A stretch of 64,000 bases of DNA from Bacteroidota bacterium (GCA_016707685.1 JADJHE010000007.1:1-64000); one strand, 5' to 3'. Positions 54,634-64,000 are shown, numbered from the stretch's first letter. Made by a program: numbers and translations. Notes: a model not told the origin generated them from the sequence alone.

Positions 54634-55101
54634 ATGGAAAAATTAGACAAATTGGATAAACAAATATTAAAACTACTTCAAAAGGATTGTTCTTTGAATA
54701 CAAAACAGATTGCCGATAAAGTTGGATTGACCATTACACCAACTTATGAACGAATCAAACGAATGGAGAAAACGGGTGTGATTCAGAATTATGTTGCTTT
54801 ATTGAACAAGGAAAAAGTAGGGAAGTCCTTAATGATTTTTTGCAATGTCTCTTTGCAATTGCATTCCAAACCATTATTAAAACGTTTTGAGCAAACGGTT
54901 GTGAAGTTTGATGAAGTGATGGAGTGTTATCATACCGCTGGAACGTTCGATTATTTGTTGAAAGTTGTTGCTACCGATATGAATAACTACCAAGACTTTA
55001 TTACAAATAAATTGGCTGCATTAGAGAATATATCTCATGTGCAAAGTTCCTTTGTAATGACCGAAGTAAAGTATAAAACGGAAATTCGATTGGATTATTA
55101 A
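54634..55101 (+). CDS. Lrp/AsnC-family transcriptional regulator
   Basis: This 155-residue protein has an N-terminal helix-turn-helix (LDKLDKQILKLLQKDCSLNT, KQIADKVGLTITPTYERIKR) and a C-terminal RAM/AsnC effector domain (VVKFDEVMECYHTAGTFDYL, LKVVATDMNNYQDFITNKLA). It is expected to bind an amino acid and form octamer-like assemblies. Its divergent position next to a sulphur-amino-acid enzyme suggests that gene as a target. Start ATG 54634. It converges on the SUMF1 gene with only four bases between. Confidence 0.93.
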   Translation: MEKLDKLDKQILKLLQKDCSLNTKQIADKVGLTITPTYERIKRMEKTGVIQNYVALLNKEKVGKSLMIFCNVSLQLHSKPLLKRFEQTVVKFDEVMECYHTAGTFDYLLKVVATDMNNYQDFITNKLAALENISHVQSSFVMTEVKYKTEIRLDY

Positions 55102-55105
55102 TCAG

Positions 55106-56101
55106 CTATTTTTCAAATTCCATAACGAATCGAAAACCTCTTTGTGCCGATGTAGAGTTTAATGTATCATAGTTTTCGAACACATCGTTTAATAAGTAAA
55201 ACCCTGTGTCACGCCAACTACCACCATGTGTTTTTCCTTTTTCTCTCATAAATTCTTCTACATTTCCTGCCATGTTGTATAGACCATAACCATTCGGTTG
55301 AAACGACATTACAGGCATGGTAACATCACCTGTATTACCTTTTATTTTTGAAAACCCGCTTGAATAATAGTAGCCTTGCGATCCTCCTACGCGATAAATC
55401 TGTGCTTTTTCAAATTGGCTTGAAAAGTTTTTTTGATAAACAGAATCTCTCCAAATAGAAGCTTGGTCAACGTATAAAAAATTAGCCAAAAGTTCTCCTT
55501 TTGAATTTTGCATATCAATACCTTTCCATGGGAAAGGACTCAAATCTAATTTCCCTTTTGCGGCAAAAACCCATTGTTCACTTTTTGGAAGTTTAAATTT
55601 CACTTTTTTGAATTTTCTTTTGGGTTCATTCATGTATTTTTTTGTAAGCCAAACACAAAATGATTGTGCTTGTTCATAGTTAACTCCAACTACAGGATAG
55701 TTTCCATAAGCAGGGTGACGGAGGTAATACTCTACATAAGGTTCGTTGTAGGAATATTTTTCTCTCCATACCAATGTGTCGGGCAACATGGATTTGTAAA
55801 GATTGGTATCTACTTTAAGTAATTCATTCAAAAACTCAAGGTATTGCCCATTGCAGACTTCGAATTTGCTCATGCAAAATGAATCGACAGAGACCGTCCG
55901 TGAAGGGAACTCATAGGTAACTTTATAAGGAATGTCCTCATCAGATGGGCCAAAATGAAAAGACCCTTTCGGAATATATGCAAGTGAATTTTCAAATGCC
56001 TTTAATGAAAACCCTTTGTAGGATTCATATTTATCCTTAAATGAAGTGATTCCGAAGTACATCAATGTACTTGCCGAAAGAATGAGTATTGCCTTTTTCA
56101 T
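55106..56101 (-). CDS. GldJ/GldK-like SUMF1-domain protein
   Basis: This 331-residue protein has an N-terminal hydrophobic segment (AILILSASTLMYFGITSF), then an FGE-sulfatase domain: LAYIPKGSFHFGPSDEDIPY, VSVDSFCMSKFEVCNGQYLE, PDTLVWREKYSYNEPYVEYY, LRHPAYGNYPVVGVNYEQAQ, NGYGLYNMAGNVEEFMRE, GGSWRDTGFY and SAQRGFRFVME. It shares the NEPYVEYYLRHP block almost exactly with the GldJ at 36353-37891 but is far shorter and has no clear lipobox (no Cys after the hydrophobic segment). It is a paralogue of the gliding/T9SS SUMF1 proteins rather than GldJ itself. Start ATG 56101. Confidence 0.8.
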   Translation of the reverse strand: MKKAILILSASTLMYFGITSFKDKYESYKGFSLKAFENSLAYIPKGSFHFGPSDEDIPYKVTYEFPSRTVSVDSFCMSKFEVCNGQYLEFLNELLKVDTNLYKSMLPDTLVWREKYSYNEPYVEYYLRHPAYGNYPVVGVNYEQAQSFCVWLTKKYMNEPKRKFKKVKFKLPKSEQWVFAAKGKLDLSPFPWKGIDMQNSKGELLANFLYVDQASIWRDSVYQKNFSSQFEKAQIYRVGGSQGYYYSSGFSKIKGNTGDVTMPVMSFQPNGYGLYNMAGNVEEFMREKGKTHGGSWRDTGFYLLNDVFENYDTLNSTSAQRGFRFVMEFEK

Positions 56102-56171
56102 GTTAGTATAACGGGATGATACTCAAAAGATACATTTTTGGAGAAAAAAGAATCAGAAATTCAGTAATAGA

Positions 56172-58033
56172 TTAATCTTCCTCTTCAAATTCTAATTCAG
56201 CATCCTTTTCCCAAATTTCCATTTCGCAAGGCTTGCAGTTGAATTTAAGCTTGTACTCATTTTCTCCATGCTTTAATACCAATGGTTCCACTACTTTTTC
56301 GCCCATAGTAGCACGTTGGTATTTTGCACATTTTCCAAGTTCGTATTTAACGCAGTATTTGGTTGTCATTACACGCGACTTGCCTGGATCCCATTGCAAT
56401 TCAAAAGCTTTTTCAATCTCCGTTACACCATGGCGCTTGTAAAATGTACGTGCCAATTGATTGGCTACATTGTAGGTGAAATCTAATTTTGAAACAGGGT
56501 AGGGGTGATCTGTTTTAGTGATTTGAAATTCATCGCGATGATATTCTTTTATTCTTGTATCGATTAATTGCTCTAATACATCTCTTCTTAATTCGTTTAT
56601 TTTTGAAGTGGGTAAAAACCAGTTTTTGGAAAATACAACTTCTATGTCATCCACAATAAATGGAGTATTGCCTGTTTTAGAAAGATTTTTTTTGAAGGTA
56701 TTTTCAATAGCATCTTCATTTTTTGCTAGTTCTTTTTCTGCTTTTAAAGAGGAAACACTTTCATGACCATCTTCATCAATTGCTTTTAATTGAAAACCAT
56801 CATTTGTTTCAGATAAAATAAGTTTCACGCTAATTTTACGAATAGCACTGTCTTCTCGTTCAACTAGTCTATTAAATGTGGCATCGGAGTTCCTGAAAAT
56901 GAGTGTTCCAAGTTTTACAGGTTTGAAGCTGTTGGGCACCACCAAATTATTTACAATGGTATTTATTTGTAATCCGTCTGAAACACCTTCTTCGTTTATA
57001 AAATAAAGGCCATCGCCATTGTTGAGTTTTTCGTAATTCTCAATCACATAACCATTGGATTTTATTTCTAATAGCTTTCCAATTAATTGTCCTTGTGATT
57101 TCGGACTTTCCCAAGAACCAATTTTTTCGGTACGTTTATTTACAAAGTAATCGGTATAACCTCTATTAAAACTTCGATCCATTTCTGCTTCAAAGTTGTA
57201 GAATGTTTTACCCGAAGAAGCTTTTTGGTACTTATCGTTATTTTCTAAAAATGCATCTAGTTTTTTTCGTAAAAAAGAGGTGTTGTTTTTTACATATACG
57301 ATGTCTTTTAATCGGCCTTCAATTTTAAATGAAGTAATTCCAGCTTCAATCAAATTTGGTAATTGATCACTTAAATCTAAATCTTTTATGGAAAGTAAAT
57401 GGCTATTCGCGATTAAGGTTTTTCCTGTACCATCTACCAAGTTGTAGGGCAGTCGACAGTTTTGGGCACACGAACCTCTGTTTGCACTTCGTTCGCCATT
57501 AGCAATACTCATATAGCAATTTCCACTAAAGAAACACAAAGAGCACCAGAAACAAAAAATTCCAATTCAACATCGGTGGCGCTACTAATATCTTTTATTT
57601 GATCAAGATTTAACTCTCTAGCTAAAACAACACGTTTCATTCCAGCATCTTTCAAAAATTTCACGTGTTGAGGATCTCTGTTGTTTGCTTGTGTGCTTGC
57701 ATGAATTACGATTGGCGGTAAATCCATTTCCATGATAGCCATGTCTTGAACAATGAGAGCATCCACACCAATGTCATACAATTCATGAATTAAATTTTTA
57801 CAATCGGTTAATTCATTGTCGTACAAAATGGTGTTGATTACAACAAAAACTTGTGCTTTAAATAAATGAGCATACTTTACAAGTTCAGCAATATCTTCTA
57901 CCGAGTTTGTTGCATTGGATCGTGCGCCAAATTGTGGTGCTCCTATATATACAGCATCAGCGCCAGCATTAATGGCTGCCATGCCTTGCACTAAATTTTT
58001 TGCTGGTGAAAGAATTTCAATTTTCTTTTTCAT
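56172..58033 (-). CDS. U32-family peptidase/RlhA-like tRNA or rRNA hydroxylation protein (frameshifted)
   Basis: The 5' part (58033-57525) reads KIEILSPAKNLVQGMAAINA, GADAVYIGAPQFGARSNATN, PPIVIHASTQANNRDPQHV and LEFFVSGALCVS. A T is missing around 57523-57525 (TTTAG); with it the frame gives the family motif SGALCVSFSGNCYMS and continues GERSANRGSCAQNCRLPYNL and GITSFKIEGRLKDIVYVKNN. The joined protein is about 620 residues, with four conserved Cys for an iron-sulphur cluster and a C-terminal DUF3656-like part ending NCKPCEMEIWEKDAELE. Family members (RlhA, TrhP) hydroxylate RNA with prephenate; older names call them peptidases. Start ATG 58033. Confidence 0.88.
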
Positions 58034-58087
58034 GTGAAGTACTCTATATGTTCTAGCTTTATTTTTTTATTGTTATAAGTATAGAAG

Positions 58088-58162
58088 TGGTGGCTCCGGC
58101 AGGAATCGAACCTGCATCAAAAGTTTAGGAAACTTCTATTCTATCCATTGAACTACGGTGCC
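58088..58162 (-). tRNA. tRNA-Arg (anticodon CCT)
   Basis: On the minus strand a full cloverleaf can be drawn: acceptor GGCACCG/CGGAGCC, D-arm GTTC/GAAT, anticodon arm GAAGT-TTCCTAA-ACTTT, T-arm GCAGG-TTCGAAT-CCTGC, discriminator A, and an encoded CCA (58088-58090). The anticodon is CCT, reading AGG. The acceptor has one A-A mismatch at the fourth pair (position 4 A against A). It lies between the U32 gene and lpxH. Confidence 0.92.
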
Positions 58163-58166
58163 TAGT

Positions 58167-58916
58167 TTAATTGTATTTTTTTAATTCAAGTGTGTTGCCA
58201 TCAAATACAGCATAGGTATTGTAGTTTACCCACTCTCCTAGGTTTATGTATCGACTATTTTCTTTTAGTTTTATGTCTAATGGCAAGTGACGGTGACCGA
58301 AAATAAAATAGTCGAAATGCTTCTTCTCTAAAACTTCTTTCGCGTATACAACTAACCATTCATTTTCTTCTCCCGTAAATTTTTCATCTTCAGGTCCATT
58401 GCTTAATCGGCTTTTGCGCGACCAATAATTTGCCATTCCAATTCCAAAGTTAGGATGGATGCGTGCGAATAGCCATTGACAAAATTTATTGGCAAATACT
58501 TTTTTGATAAACTTATAACCATTGTCGCCTGGTCCCAAGCCATCGCCATGACCTAAATAGAATTTTTTTCCATTGTATTCTTTTTCAATGGGCTCTCGGT
58601 AAATTTTAACTCCTATTTCTTTAGGCAAGTAATCAAACATCCACATGTCGTGATTACCTGTAAAGATTGTAACCGGTATTCCAGAGTCGGTTAACTCGGC
58701 AATTTTTCCAAGAATGCGAATAAATCCTTTTGGAGCAGCATGTTTGTATTCAAACCAAAAGTCGAATAAGTCGCCCATTAAATAAATTTCTTGAGCATCC
58801 TTCTTTATTTCATCCAACCATTTAACAATCAGTTTTTCGCGAGCTAAACTTTTTTCGTAGCTCGGAACGCCTAAGTGAAAATCAGATGCAAAATATATTT
58901 TCTTACCTGTTTGCAA
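58167..58916 (-). CDS. lpxH: UDP-2,3-diacylglucosamine diphosphatase (LpxH-type)
   Basis: The 249-residue metallophosphoesterase has KKIYFASDFHLGVPSYEKSL, EIYLMGDLFDFWFEYKH, VTIFTGNHDMWMFDYLP, KFYLGHGDGLGPGDNGYKF and FDYFIFGHRHLPLDIKL, giving the full set of dinuclear metal motifs. It hydrolyses UDP-2,3-diacylglucosamine to lipid X in lipid A synthesis; the length and motif set fit the Bacteroidota enzyme. The start must be TTG 58916 (LQTGKK), because the codon before it is the stop of the M1 peptidase gene in the same frame. Confidence 0.9.
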   Translation of the reverse strand: MQTGKKIYFASDFHLGVPSYEKSLAREKLIVKWLDEIKKDAQEIYLMGDLFDFWFEYKHAAPKGFIRILGKIAELTDSGIPVTIFTGNHDMWMFDYLPKEIGVKIYREPIEKEYNGKKFYLGHGDGLGPGDNGYKFIKKVFANKFCQWLFARIHPNFGIGMANYWSRKSRLSNGPEDEKFTGEENEWLVVYAKEVLEKKHFDYFIFGHRHLPLDIKLKENSRYINLGEWVNYNTYAVFDGNTLELKKYN

Positions 58917-61900
58917 TTATATTTCTAGTTTTCTTATTAAATCAAATGGGTTAATCAAATTCAAATTTAAGGTGAAGCGAATCGTTTCTTCGTATTTAAT
59001 TCCATTCGCTTTTTTATAATCTTGAAAATCTTTTGAAATCAATACTGGGAAATAAATTTCAAATACATTTTTTCTTAATGACAAACAAACACCTGCATTG
59101 TATAATATACTTTCATTTATAATGCCATCCGTTCCTGTAGTTCCAATGTCTGCATACAGGTTAATTGGAATTTTCATATTGCCTAAGGATGATTTTAAAT
59201 TCAAGGAAGCAATCCATTCTGACGATTGTCCGATTGGTGAATAAAATTTAAATGCACCTTCCTTTTCAGAAAACTGATTTGCTAAAATTCCATCAGTTTC
59301 GGTTCGTCCAAGATAGATGTTGTCGTACAAATAATCTTGATAGCCTCTGAAACCACTTAAACGGAAACGGTAGGCTCCAGCGTTTGCTTTGCTTGTACCA
59401 ATAAATGTTCCTGCAAAAAAGCGAACATCAAAACTCTTGTTTTTGTTTTTGAATTTGTATGAGTAATTAGCCGTTAGCGACAATTTTGAAAATTCTCCAT
59501 TGTTAAATCCTGAAGGAGTGTTTAATTGTTTTCCATATTGATAATTTAAGCTAATGCTGTAAGGTGTAATCGTATTGTTGTTACTTAATGTGTATGTTAG
59601 TTCGTTGAAGTTGTATGACAATGTATCGTATGAATAAATAGCTGGACTAACATCGTAGTTTCCTTTGTAGGTATCTTTAATGATAGAAATGTTACGATAG
59701 CGAATGTTGTTTTTTATTTTACTCCTTGCGTTTGATTTTTTTAAATCAATATTTATTTCTGGCGCAATTTTATTGAAATTCATATCCAATGGATTGTTTG
59801 AATAGGCATAACGAGCGCCAGTAAGTCCAATTGAAATTTTTTGAAACAAATTATTTTTTGGAAGGATGTTGTAAGCAATGTGTCCGTATCCAGCAAAATC
59901 GTTTGTGGTATAGCTGTACATTGGCATTAACTCAAATTCAAACTTTTTTTGAGGAAGTAAATTATTGTACAATGCCAATCCAAACATCCATTTGTTGTAG
60001 TTGTTCCAGCCAGCAACAGGCGACCAAAATAATTGTGTTTTATCAGGATTGTCTAAACTACCTAAAAATTGAATTTTAAGAGGTTCTGTTTTTTTGAAAA
60101 GTCCTTTTGTTTTAATTCGATTATTGTTTCTGTTTATTTCAGGACTTACTTGATTGTAATCGATTTTGAAATAATCTATTTCAGAAGCCGGAAAACTTAA
60201 CGACTGCTTTCCTTTGAAGCCATCGTAAGTTACTTCACCTACAATTTTATTGTCTCTTATTCCTTGTATTATAACAGGTGCTTTTGTTTCTCCTGTATTT
60301 TTAACTAAAATATTGTAAGACCCATCGAGGTTGTGTTTTATTTTACTTGCCTTGTAATCTAATTTTTTTGTAGAATTAACTAAGTCGTTAAAGAACCAAT
60401 CTAGATTTTTTCCACTAACAGTTTCTAAAACAGTTTTAAAATCGTTTGGTTGCGGGTGTTTGAAATGCCATTGATTAAAATATTCTTGCATGGCTTTGTT
60501 CATTGTTTCTTCACCCAGATATGCCATTAAGTAATCCATCACAACAGCTGTTTTGGAATAAACAATTCCAGCATAGTTTATTTCTGTATAATCATAAGAA
60601 GGAGTCTCTATTGGTTGGTCTTCATTTTTTGCGCCAGAAATAAGGTAAGTCAAATAGTATTGAATGTGTTGTTTGTAGCTGCTTAAGTCAAATGCTTTTC
60701 CAATACCGCCATCTGCCATATTGCCAATTAATTTTCTGTCTGGATACTTTGTACGTATGTAACGTAATTCGTTGAAGGAGTTTAAACCTTCATCCATCCA
60801 AGGGTGAACGCGTTCGTTGGAACCAAGCATTCCATAAAACCAGTTGTGACCAACTTCATGCGTAATTACAACATCTAATTGAAATGCATTTCCAGACGCT
60901 CCAATTACAGTTATGTTTGGGTACTCCATTCCTCCACCAGCACTAATGGTTCCATCTACTGCTGTACAATGTTTATAAGGATAATCGCCATTCCACAATG
61001 AATAATAATAAATTGCATCGTTCATGTATTTGATGGAATTTTTCCAAAGGTTTCCTTCCGAATTAGTAAACATTACCCAAGTAGTAACCTTGTTTTTTGT
61101 ATGCGGAGTAACTACTTCGCCTTTTAAAACGTGGTAACGCTTATCGCAAAACCAGGCAAAGTCATGCACATTTGATTGTTTGAAGTGCAATGTTTTTGTC
61201 GTGCTATCTGATTTTGGAAAAGTTAAATCCTTCGCATCAAATTTTTCAATTGCTTCGGTTGCTCTTACATTTTCCTCTAACCATTTTAATTCCTCTTCAC
61301 CATCTACTAAATCACCCGTTGCACCTAGCACATAATTTTTAGGAACAATGATTTGTACGTCAAAACTTCCAAACTCAGAATAAAATTCTCCTTGATTTAG
61401 GTATGGCATGTAGTTCCATCCATTTTTATCATATACTGCTGGCTTTGGATACCATTGTGTTATTTGATACGATTGTCCGATGTGTCCAAGTCGAGAAAAT
61501 GATCCTGAAGGTATTTTTACATGGAAAGGAGTGCTGATGTTTAATTTTTCTCCACTTTTCAAGGGTTCATTCAAGGTAATTTTGCAAATGTCAATGCTGT
61601 CTTTAGTAATTCCCATTTAACGGGTTTGGTATTACTTTAAAATCAAGCAAATCAATGTACCCTCTTTCTTCGTCTTTTGCATAATACAATTTAGTATCAC
61701 CATTTTCAACTTGTTGCTTTACAAGAGCAGTGGTGTTGTCTTTGTATGCATTTGGCCAAAGGTGCATATAAATTACATCCAACGTTTGAGGAGAATTATT
61801 TTTGTATTCAATAATTATGTCTGCAAATAATTCATGCTTAATATCATCCAAGCGGACTTGCATGTTGTAATTTACTTCTTGTTGAAAGTAGGGTTGTGCA

Positions 61901-61959
61901 GTTAATACAATTGTATTAACAAAGCTAAAAACAGAAAGAAGTAATTTTAATTTAGTCAT
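58917..61959 (-). CDS. M1-family metallopeptidase with beta-barrel-like C-terminus (frameshifted)
   Basis: The N-terminal piece (61959 to about 61610) has a signal peptide (NTIVLTAQPY) and the M1 N-domain (IIIEYKNNSPQTLDVIYMHL). Joining near 61610 by removing one G in AATGGGAATT gives NPLNGITKDSIDI and the rest. The catalytic part has TISAGGGMEYPNITVIGAS and VVITHEVGHNWFYGMLGSNE followed by WMDEGLNSFNELRY, the GxMEN-like and HExxH-x18-E signatures. From about residue 630 to the end the sequence turns into alternating strands (YSISLNYQYGKQLN, LTANYSYKFKNKNK, FRLSGFRGYQDYLYDN, FTLNLNLINPFDLIRKLEI) like an outer-membrane barrel. Joined length is about 1010 residues. Confidence 0.83.
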
Positions 61960-61973
61960 GATTTTGCACGTTT

Positions 61974-63104
61974 CTATTTTAATAGCTCTTCCAGTTTTTT
62001 CTCAAGATCTTCTCCACGTAAACTTTTTGCAAGAATATTTCCGTCTTTGTCAATCAATACATTGTAAGGTATTCCATCAAAGTTATAAAGCGCAACAACT
62101 GGTGATTGCCAAAATTTAAAATCACAAACATGGTTATTCCATGTTAGATTGTCTTTTTTGATTGCCTCTTTCCATTTATCCAAATCTTTGTCTAGTGATA
62201 CGCTGTAGATGTCAAAGCCTTTGGATTTGTATTTGTTGTATGCTTTTACAACGGTTGGATTTTCTGCTCTGCAGGGGCCGCACCAGCTTGCCCAAAAGTC
62301 AACTAATACAATTTTTCCTTTCAAGGAAGAAAGAGCAAGGGGTTTTCCATCAGGAGTATTCATTACAATTTCTGGAGCAGGAGTTCCAAGTGCAAGTTTT
62401 CGTTGACTGGCAACACCATCGTGAAATGCTTTTATATAAGTTGAGTTTGGATATTTTCCGAAAAGACCTTTATCTAATTTCAAATATGTTTCTAAAAACT
62501 CTTCTGGAGGTAATTGTTGAATTGCAGCTAATGCAGCAAATGAGGTTGTGTTTTTTTTAACAAAGTTTTGTAAAAATTTATTGTGTTCTTCAACTAATGC
62601 CATATATGGTTTTTCAAGTTCATTGCTCATCGAGTCGATTTTAATTGAATCCATCTGACTCATGTTTACGAAATTTTGAAACGCCTTTTGAAGGGAATCT
62701 CTTTTTCTGTAATTTTTCATGGATGCCTGGTTGATTTCCCAAAAAAGTTTTGAATCTGGTGAGCCTTCCACGGTATAGGTGTTTCCTAAATCAGCTGCAT
62801 CTCCACCAACAATAACTTTTTCGTTGGTATCAATAATGAATGTTGCAAAATTTTTATCTGAAATCTTTAGTCGATAAAATCCTTTTTCTGGAATAACTGC
62901 AGTGATTTTTATTTCACCATTTTCATCAATTACTGCAGTGTCTAATGATTTTAAACCATCTGGAGCCATTTGTTCGAAAATAACTGTTTCTCCTTTTGAG
63001 TTTGAAAACTTTCCAGTTAATTCAAATCCATTTTCTGAATTGCTGTTTGAGCATGCAGCAAATGCTGCTATTGTTATTGCACCTACTATTGTTTTGAAAT
63101 TCAT
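61974..63104 (-). CDS. TlpA-type thioredoxin lipoprotein with DUF4369 N-domain
   Basis: This 376-residue protein has a lipoprotein signal (AAFAACSNSN, Cys 18), an N-terminal DUF4369-like beta domain (FELTGKFSNSKGETVIFEQM, GFYRLKISDKNFATFIIDTN), a helical linker, and a C-terminal thioredoxin domain with VLVDFWASWCGPCRAENPTV (Cys-Gly-Pro-Cys about 275-278) and GIPYNVLIDKDGNILAKSL. It should reduce disulphides or peroxides outside the inner membrane. Start ATG 63104. It lies 14 bases upstream of the M1 peptidase gene in the same operon. Confidence 0.92.
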   Translation of the reverse strand: MNFKTIVGAITIAAFAACSNSNSENGFELTGKFSNSKGETVIFEQMAPDGLKSLDTAVIDENGEIKITAVIPEKGFYRLKISDKNFATFIIDTNEKVIVGGDAADLGNTYTVEGSPDSKLFWEINQASMKNYRKRDSLQKAFQNFVNMSQMDSIKIDSMSNELEKPYMALVEEHNKFLQNFVKKNTTSFAALAAIQQLPPEEFLETYLKLDKGLFGKYPNSTYIKAFHDGVASQRKLALGTPAPEIVMNTPDGKPLALSSLKGKIVLVDFWASWCGPCRAENPTVVKAYNKYKSKGFDIYSVSLDKDLDKWKEAIKKDNLTWNNHVCDFKFWQSPVVALYNFDGIPYNVLIDKDGNILAKSLRGEDLEKKLEELLK

Positions 63105-63121
63105 AGTTTTTAATTATTGTT

Positions 63122-64000
63122 TTAAGCTTTGTCAAGCATTTCTTTTACTAATTCATTTGCAATTTTTGGATCCGCTTTCCCTTTCGATAATTTCATTACC
63201 TCACCCATAAACATTGCGGCTAAGGTTGTTTTTCCATTTTTGTACTCAATTACTTTTTCAGGATACTTTGCAATGGCTTGTTTTACAAACTCTGCTAGTG
63301 CATTGCTATCACTTTCTTGTATCCATCCATTTTCCTCTGCAATTTGAGTAGGTGTTTTGTTTGGATTTTCCAGCATTACTGGGAATATTTTTTGAGTAGC
63401 AATGGTATGACTAACTTTTCCTGAATCAATAAAATCAACTAATTGAGCAATGCGTTCGGGTGTAATTTTGAAATCAGAAATGTGTAAAGCATTGTCATTT
63501 AAAAATGATTTCACTTGAACAGTCAGCCAATTTGAAACCGACTTCGTGTTTTTTGTTTTAGAAATAATTTCTTCAAAATACAATGCAATCTCTTTGCTAT
63601 CTGTTAATACACCAGCATCGTATTCCGATAATCCAAGTGATGTATATTTTTTAAATAAATCATTTGGTAATGGAGGCAATGTGCTTTTAATTTTTGCAAT
63701 GTACTCTTGCGAAACAATTACGGGTTGTAAGTCGGGTTCTGGAAAATAGCGGTAATCGTTTGCCATCTCTTTGCTACGCATCACAAAGGTTGTGCCCGCA
63801 ACAGCATCAAAGCTTCTGGTATCTTGTGTGATTTCTTCTCCATTTTCAATCGCTTCAATTTGACGTTTTATTTCGAACTCAATTGCACGTTGAACATTAC
63901 GAATGGAGTTCATGTTTTTTACTTCAGTTCTTTTACCAAATTCTTTCGCACCTTTTAATCGAACGGATACATTGGCATCGCAACGTAAGCTACCTTCTTC
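63122..64000 (-). CDS. gatB: Asp-tRNA(Asn)/Glu-tRNA(Gln) amidotransferase subunit B (partial)
   Basis: The 3' 292 codons are present; the gene continues beyond the right edge. The visible part opens EEGSLRCDANVSVRLKGAKE, FGKRTEVKNMNSIRNVQRAI, then VMRSKEMANDYRYFPEPDLQ, and a C-terminal GatB/YqeY tail (AQLVDFIDSGKVSHTIATQK, FMGEVMKLSKGKADPKIANE). GatB binds the tRNA in the GatCAB complex that amidates misacylated tRNA. The stop is at 63122, 17 bases before the thioredoxin gene. Confidence 0.97.
   Translation of the reverse strand, partial: EEGSLRCDANVSVRLKGAKEFGKRTEVKNMNSIRNVQRAIEFEIKRQIEAIENGEEITQDTRSFDAVAGTTFVMRSKEMANDYRYFPEPDLQPVIVSQEYIAKIKSTLPPLPNDLFKKYTSLGLSEYDAGVLTDSKEIALYFEEIISKTKNTKSVSNWLTVQVKSFLNDNALHISDFKITPERIAQLVDFIDSGKVSHTIATQKIFPVMLENPNKTPTQIAEENGWIQESDSNALAEFVKQAIAKYPEKVIEYKNGKTTLAAMFMGEVMKLSKGKADPKIANELVKEMLDKA

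Noticed and set aside
1..64000. Phage, transposase, restriction, toxin-antitoxin or other defence genes
   Set aside because: I looked at every sizeable frame on both strands and found none with recognisable motifs of these systems.

Overview
The window is a stretch of an AT-rich genome from the phylum Bacteroidota, class Bacteroidia, most like a gliding or type IX secretion (T9SS) lineage related to Flavobacteriales. The evidence is gldJ next to a porP/sprF-type gene with porU and porV divergent from them, secreted proteins carrying the C-terminal T9SS sorting domain, a polysaccharide-deacetylase protein and a lipase-like protein of that kind, DUF4290, DUF4421 and DUF2490 proteins, and several TAnnTTTG promoter boxes typical of Bacteroidota. 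MqnA points to the futalosine route to menaquinone, and a YtxJ protein points to bacillithiol chemistry. A finer taxonomic placement cannot be made from the sequence alone.

Layout. 1-407: array of short palindromes inside a diverged direct repeat. 408-4778 (-): glucosaminidase/LysM protein, T9SS-exported deacetylase-like protein and GT-C glycosyltransferase, a probable envelope operon. 4847-8023: PLP-dependent deaminase (-) divergent from a small Cys protein and urocanase hutU (+). 8141-10555: two broken secreted/outer-membrane genes. 10571-16253: PD40 protein, mqnA and EI24 protein (-), then a TonB-dependent receptor (+). 16313-22787: purB and a hydrolase/TPR lipoprotein (+), then pyruvate dehydrogenase E2 and E1-alpha with a four-helix-bundle gene between them, and cdd (-). 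23090-26051 (+): lipoprotein, repeat protein and a VTC-domain/DUF4956/DUF2490 cluster. 26215-31292: lipA, an outer-membrane protein, OsmC, ytxJ with two newly spotted tiny lipoprotein genes, ung, and a T9SS-sorted hydrolase. 31615-36230: unknown 501-residue protein, yidC, GrpB, DUF6624. 36353-44257: the T9SS/gliding block. 44318-53176: ispF, thyA, nucleoside transporter, bifunctional nuclease, etfBA, DUF4290, Cys-repeat protein, psd, gap. 53211-64000: PLP sulphur enzyme divergent from an Lrp regulator, a second GldJ-like SUMF1 protein, a U32 protein, tRNA-Arg, lpxH, an M1 peptidase with a barrel-like C-terminus, a TlpA-type thioredoxin and the 3' part of gatB.

The most important caveat for a reader is that at least fourteen genes are split by one-base indels, mostly at homopolymers. 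They include genes expected to be essential (pyruvate dehydrogenase E2, phosphatidylserine decarboxylase). The pattern looks like uncorrected long-read assembly error rather than gene decay, so I annotate the joined genes and give the break points. porU is the extreme case with about ten breaks.

I do not see a clear new defence, secretion or mobile system. The best candidates for something undescribed are the paired tiny lipoproteins upstream of ytxJ, a perfect 18-bp hairpin inside ytxJ, the palindrome array at the left edge, the orphan 501-residue protein with its hairpin-rich leader, and the Cys-pair repeat protein.
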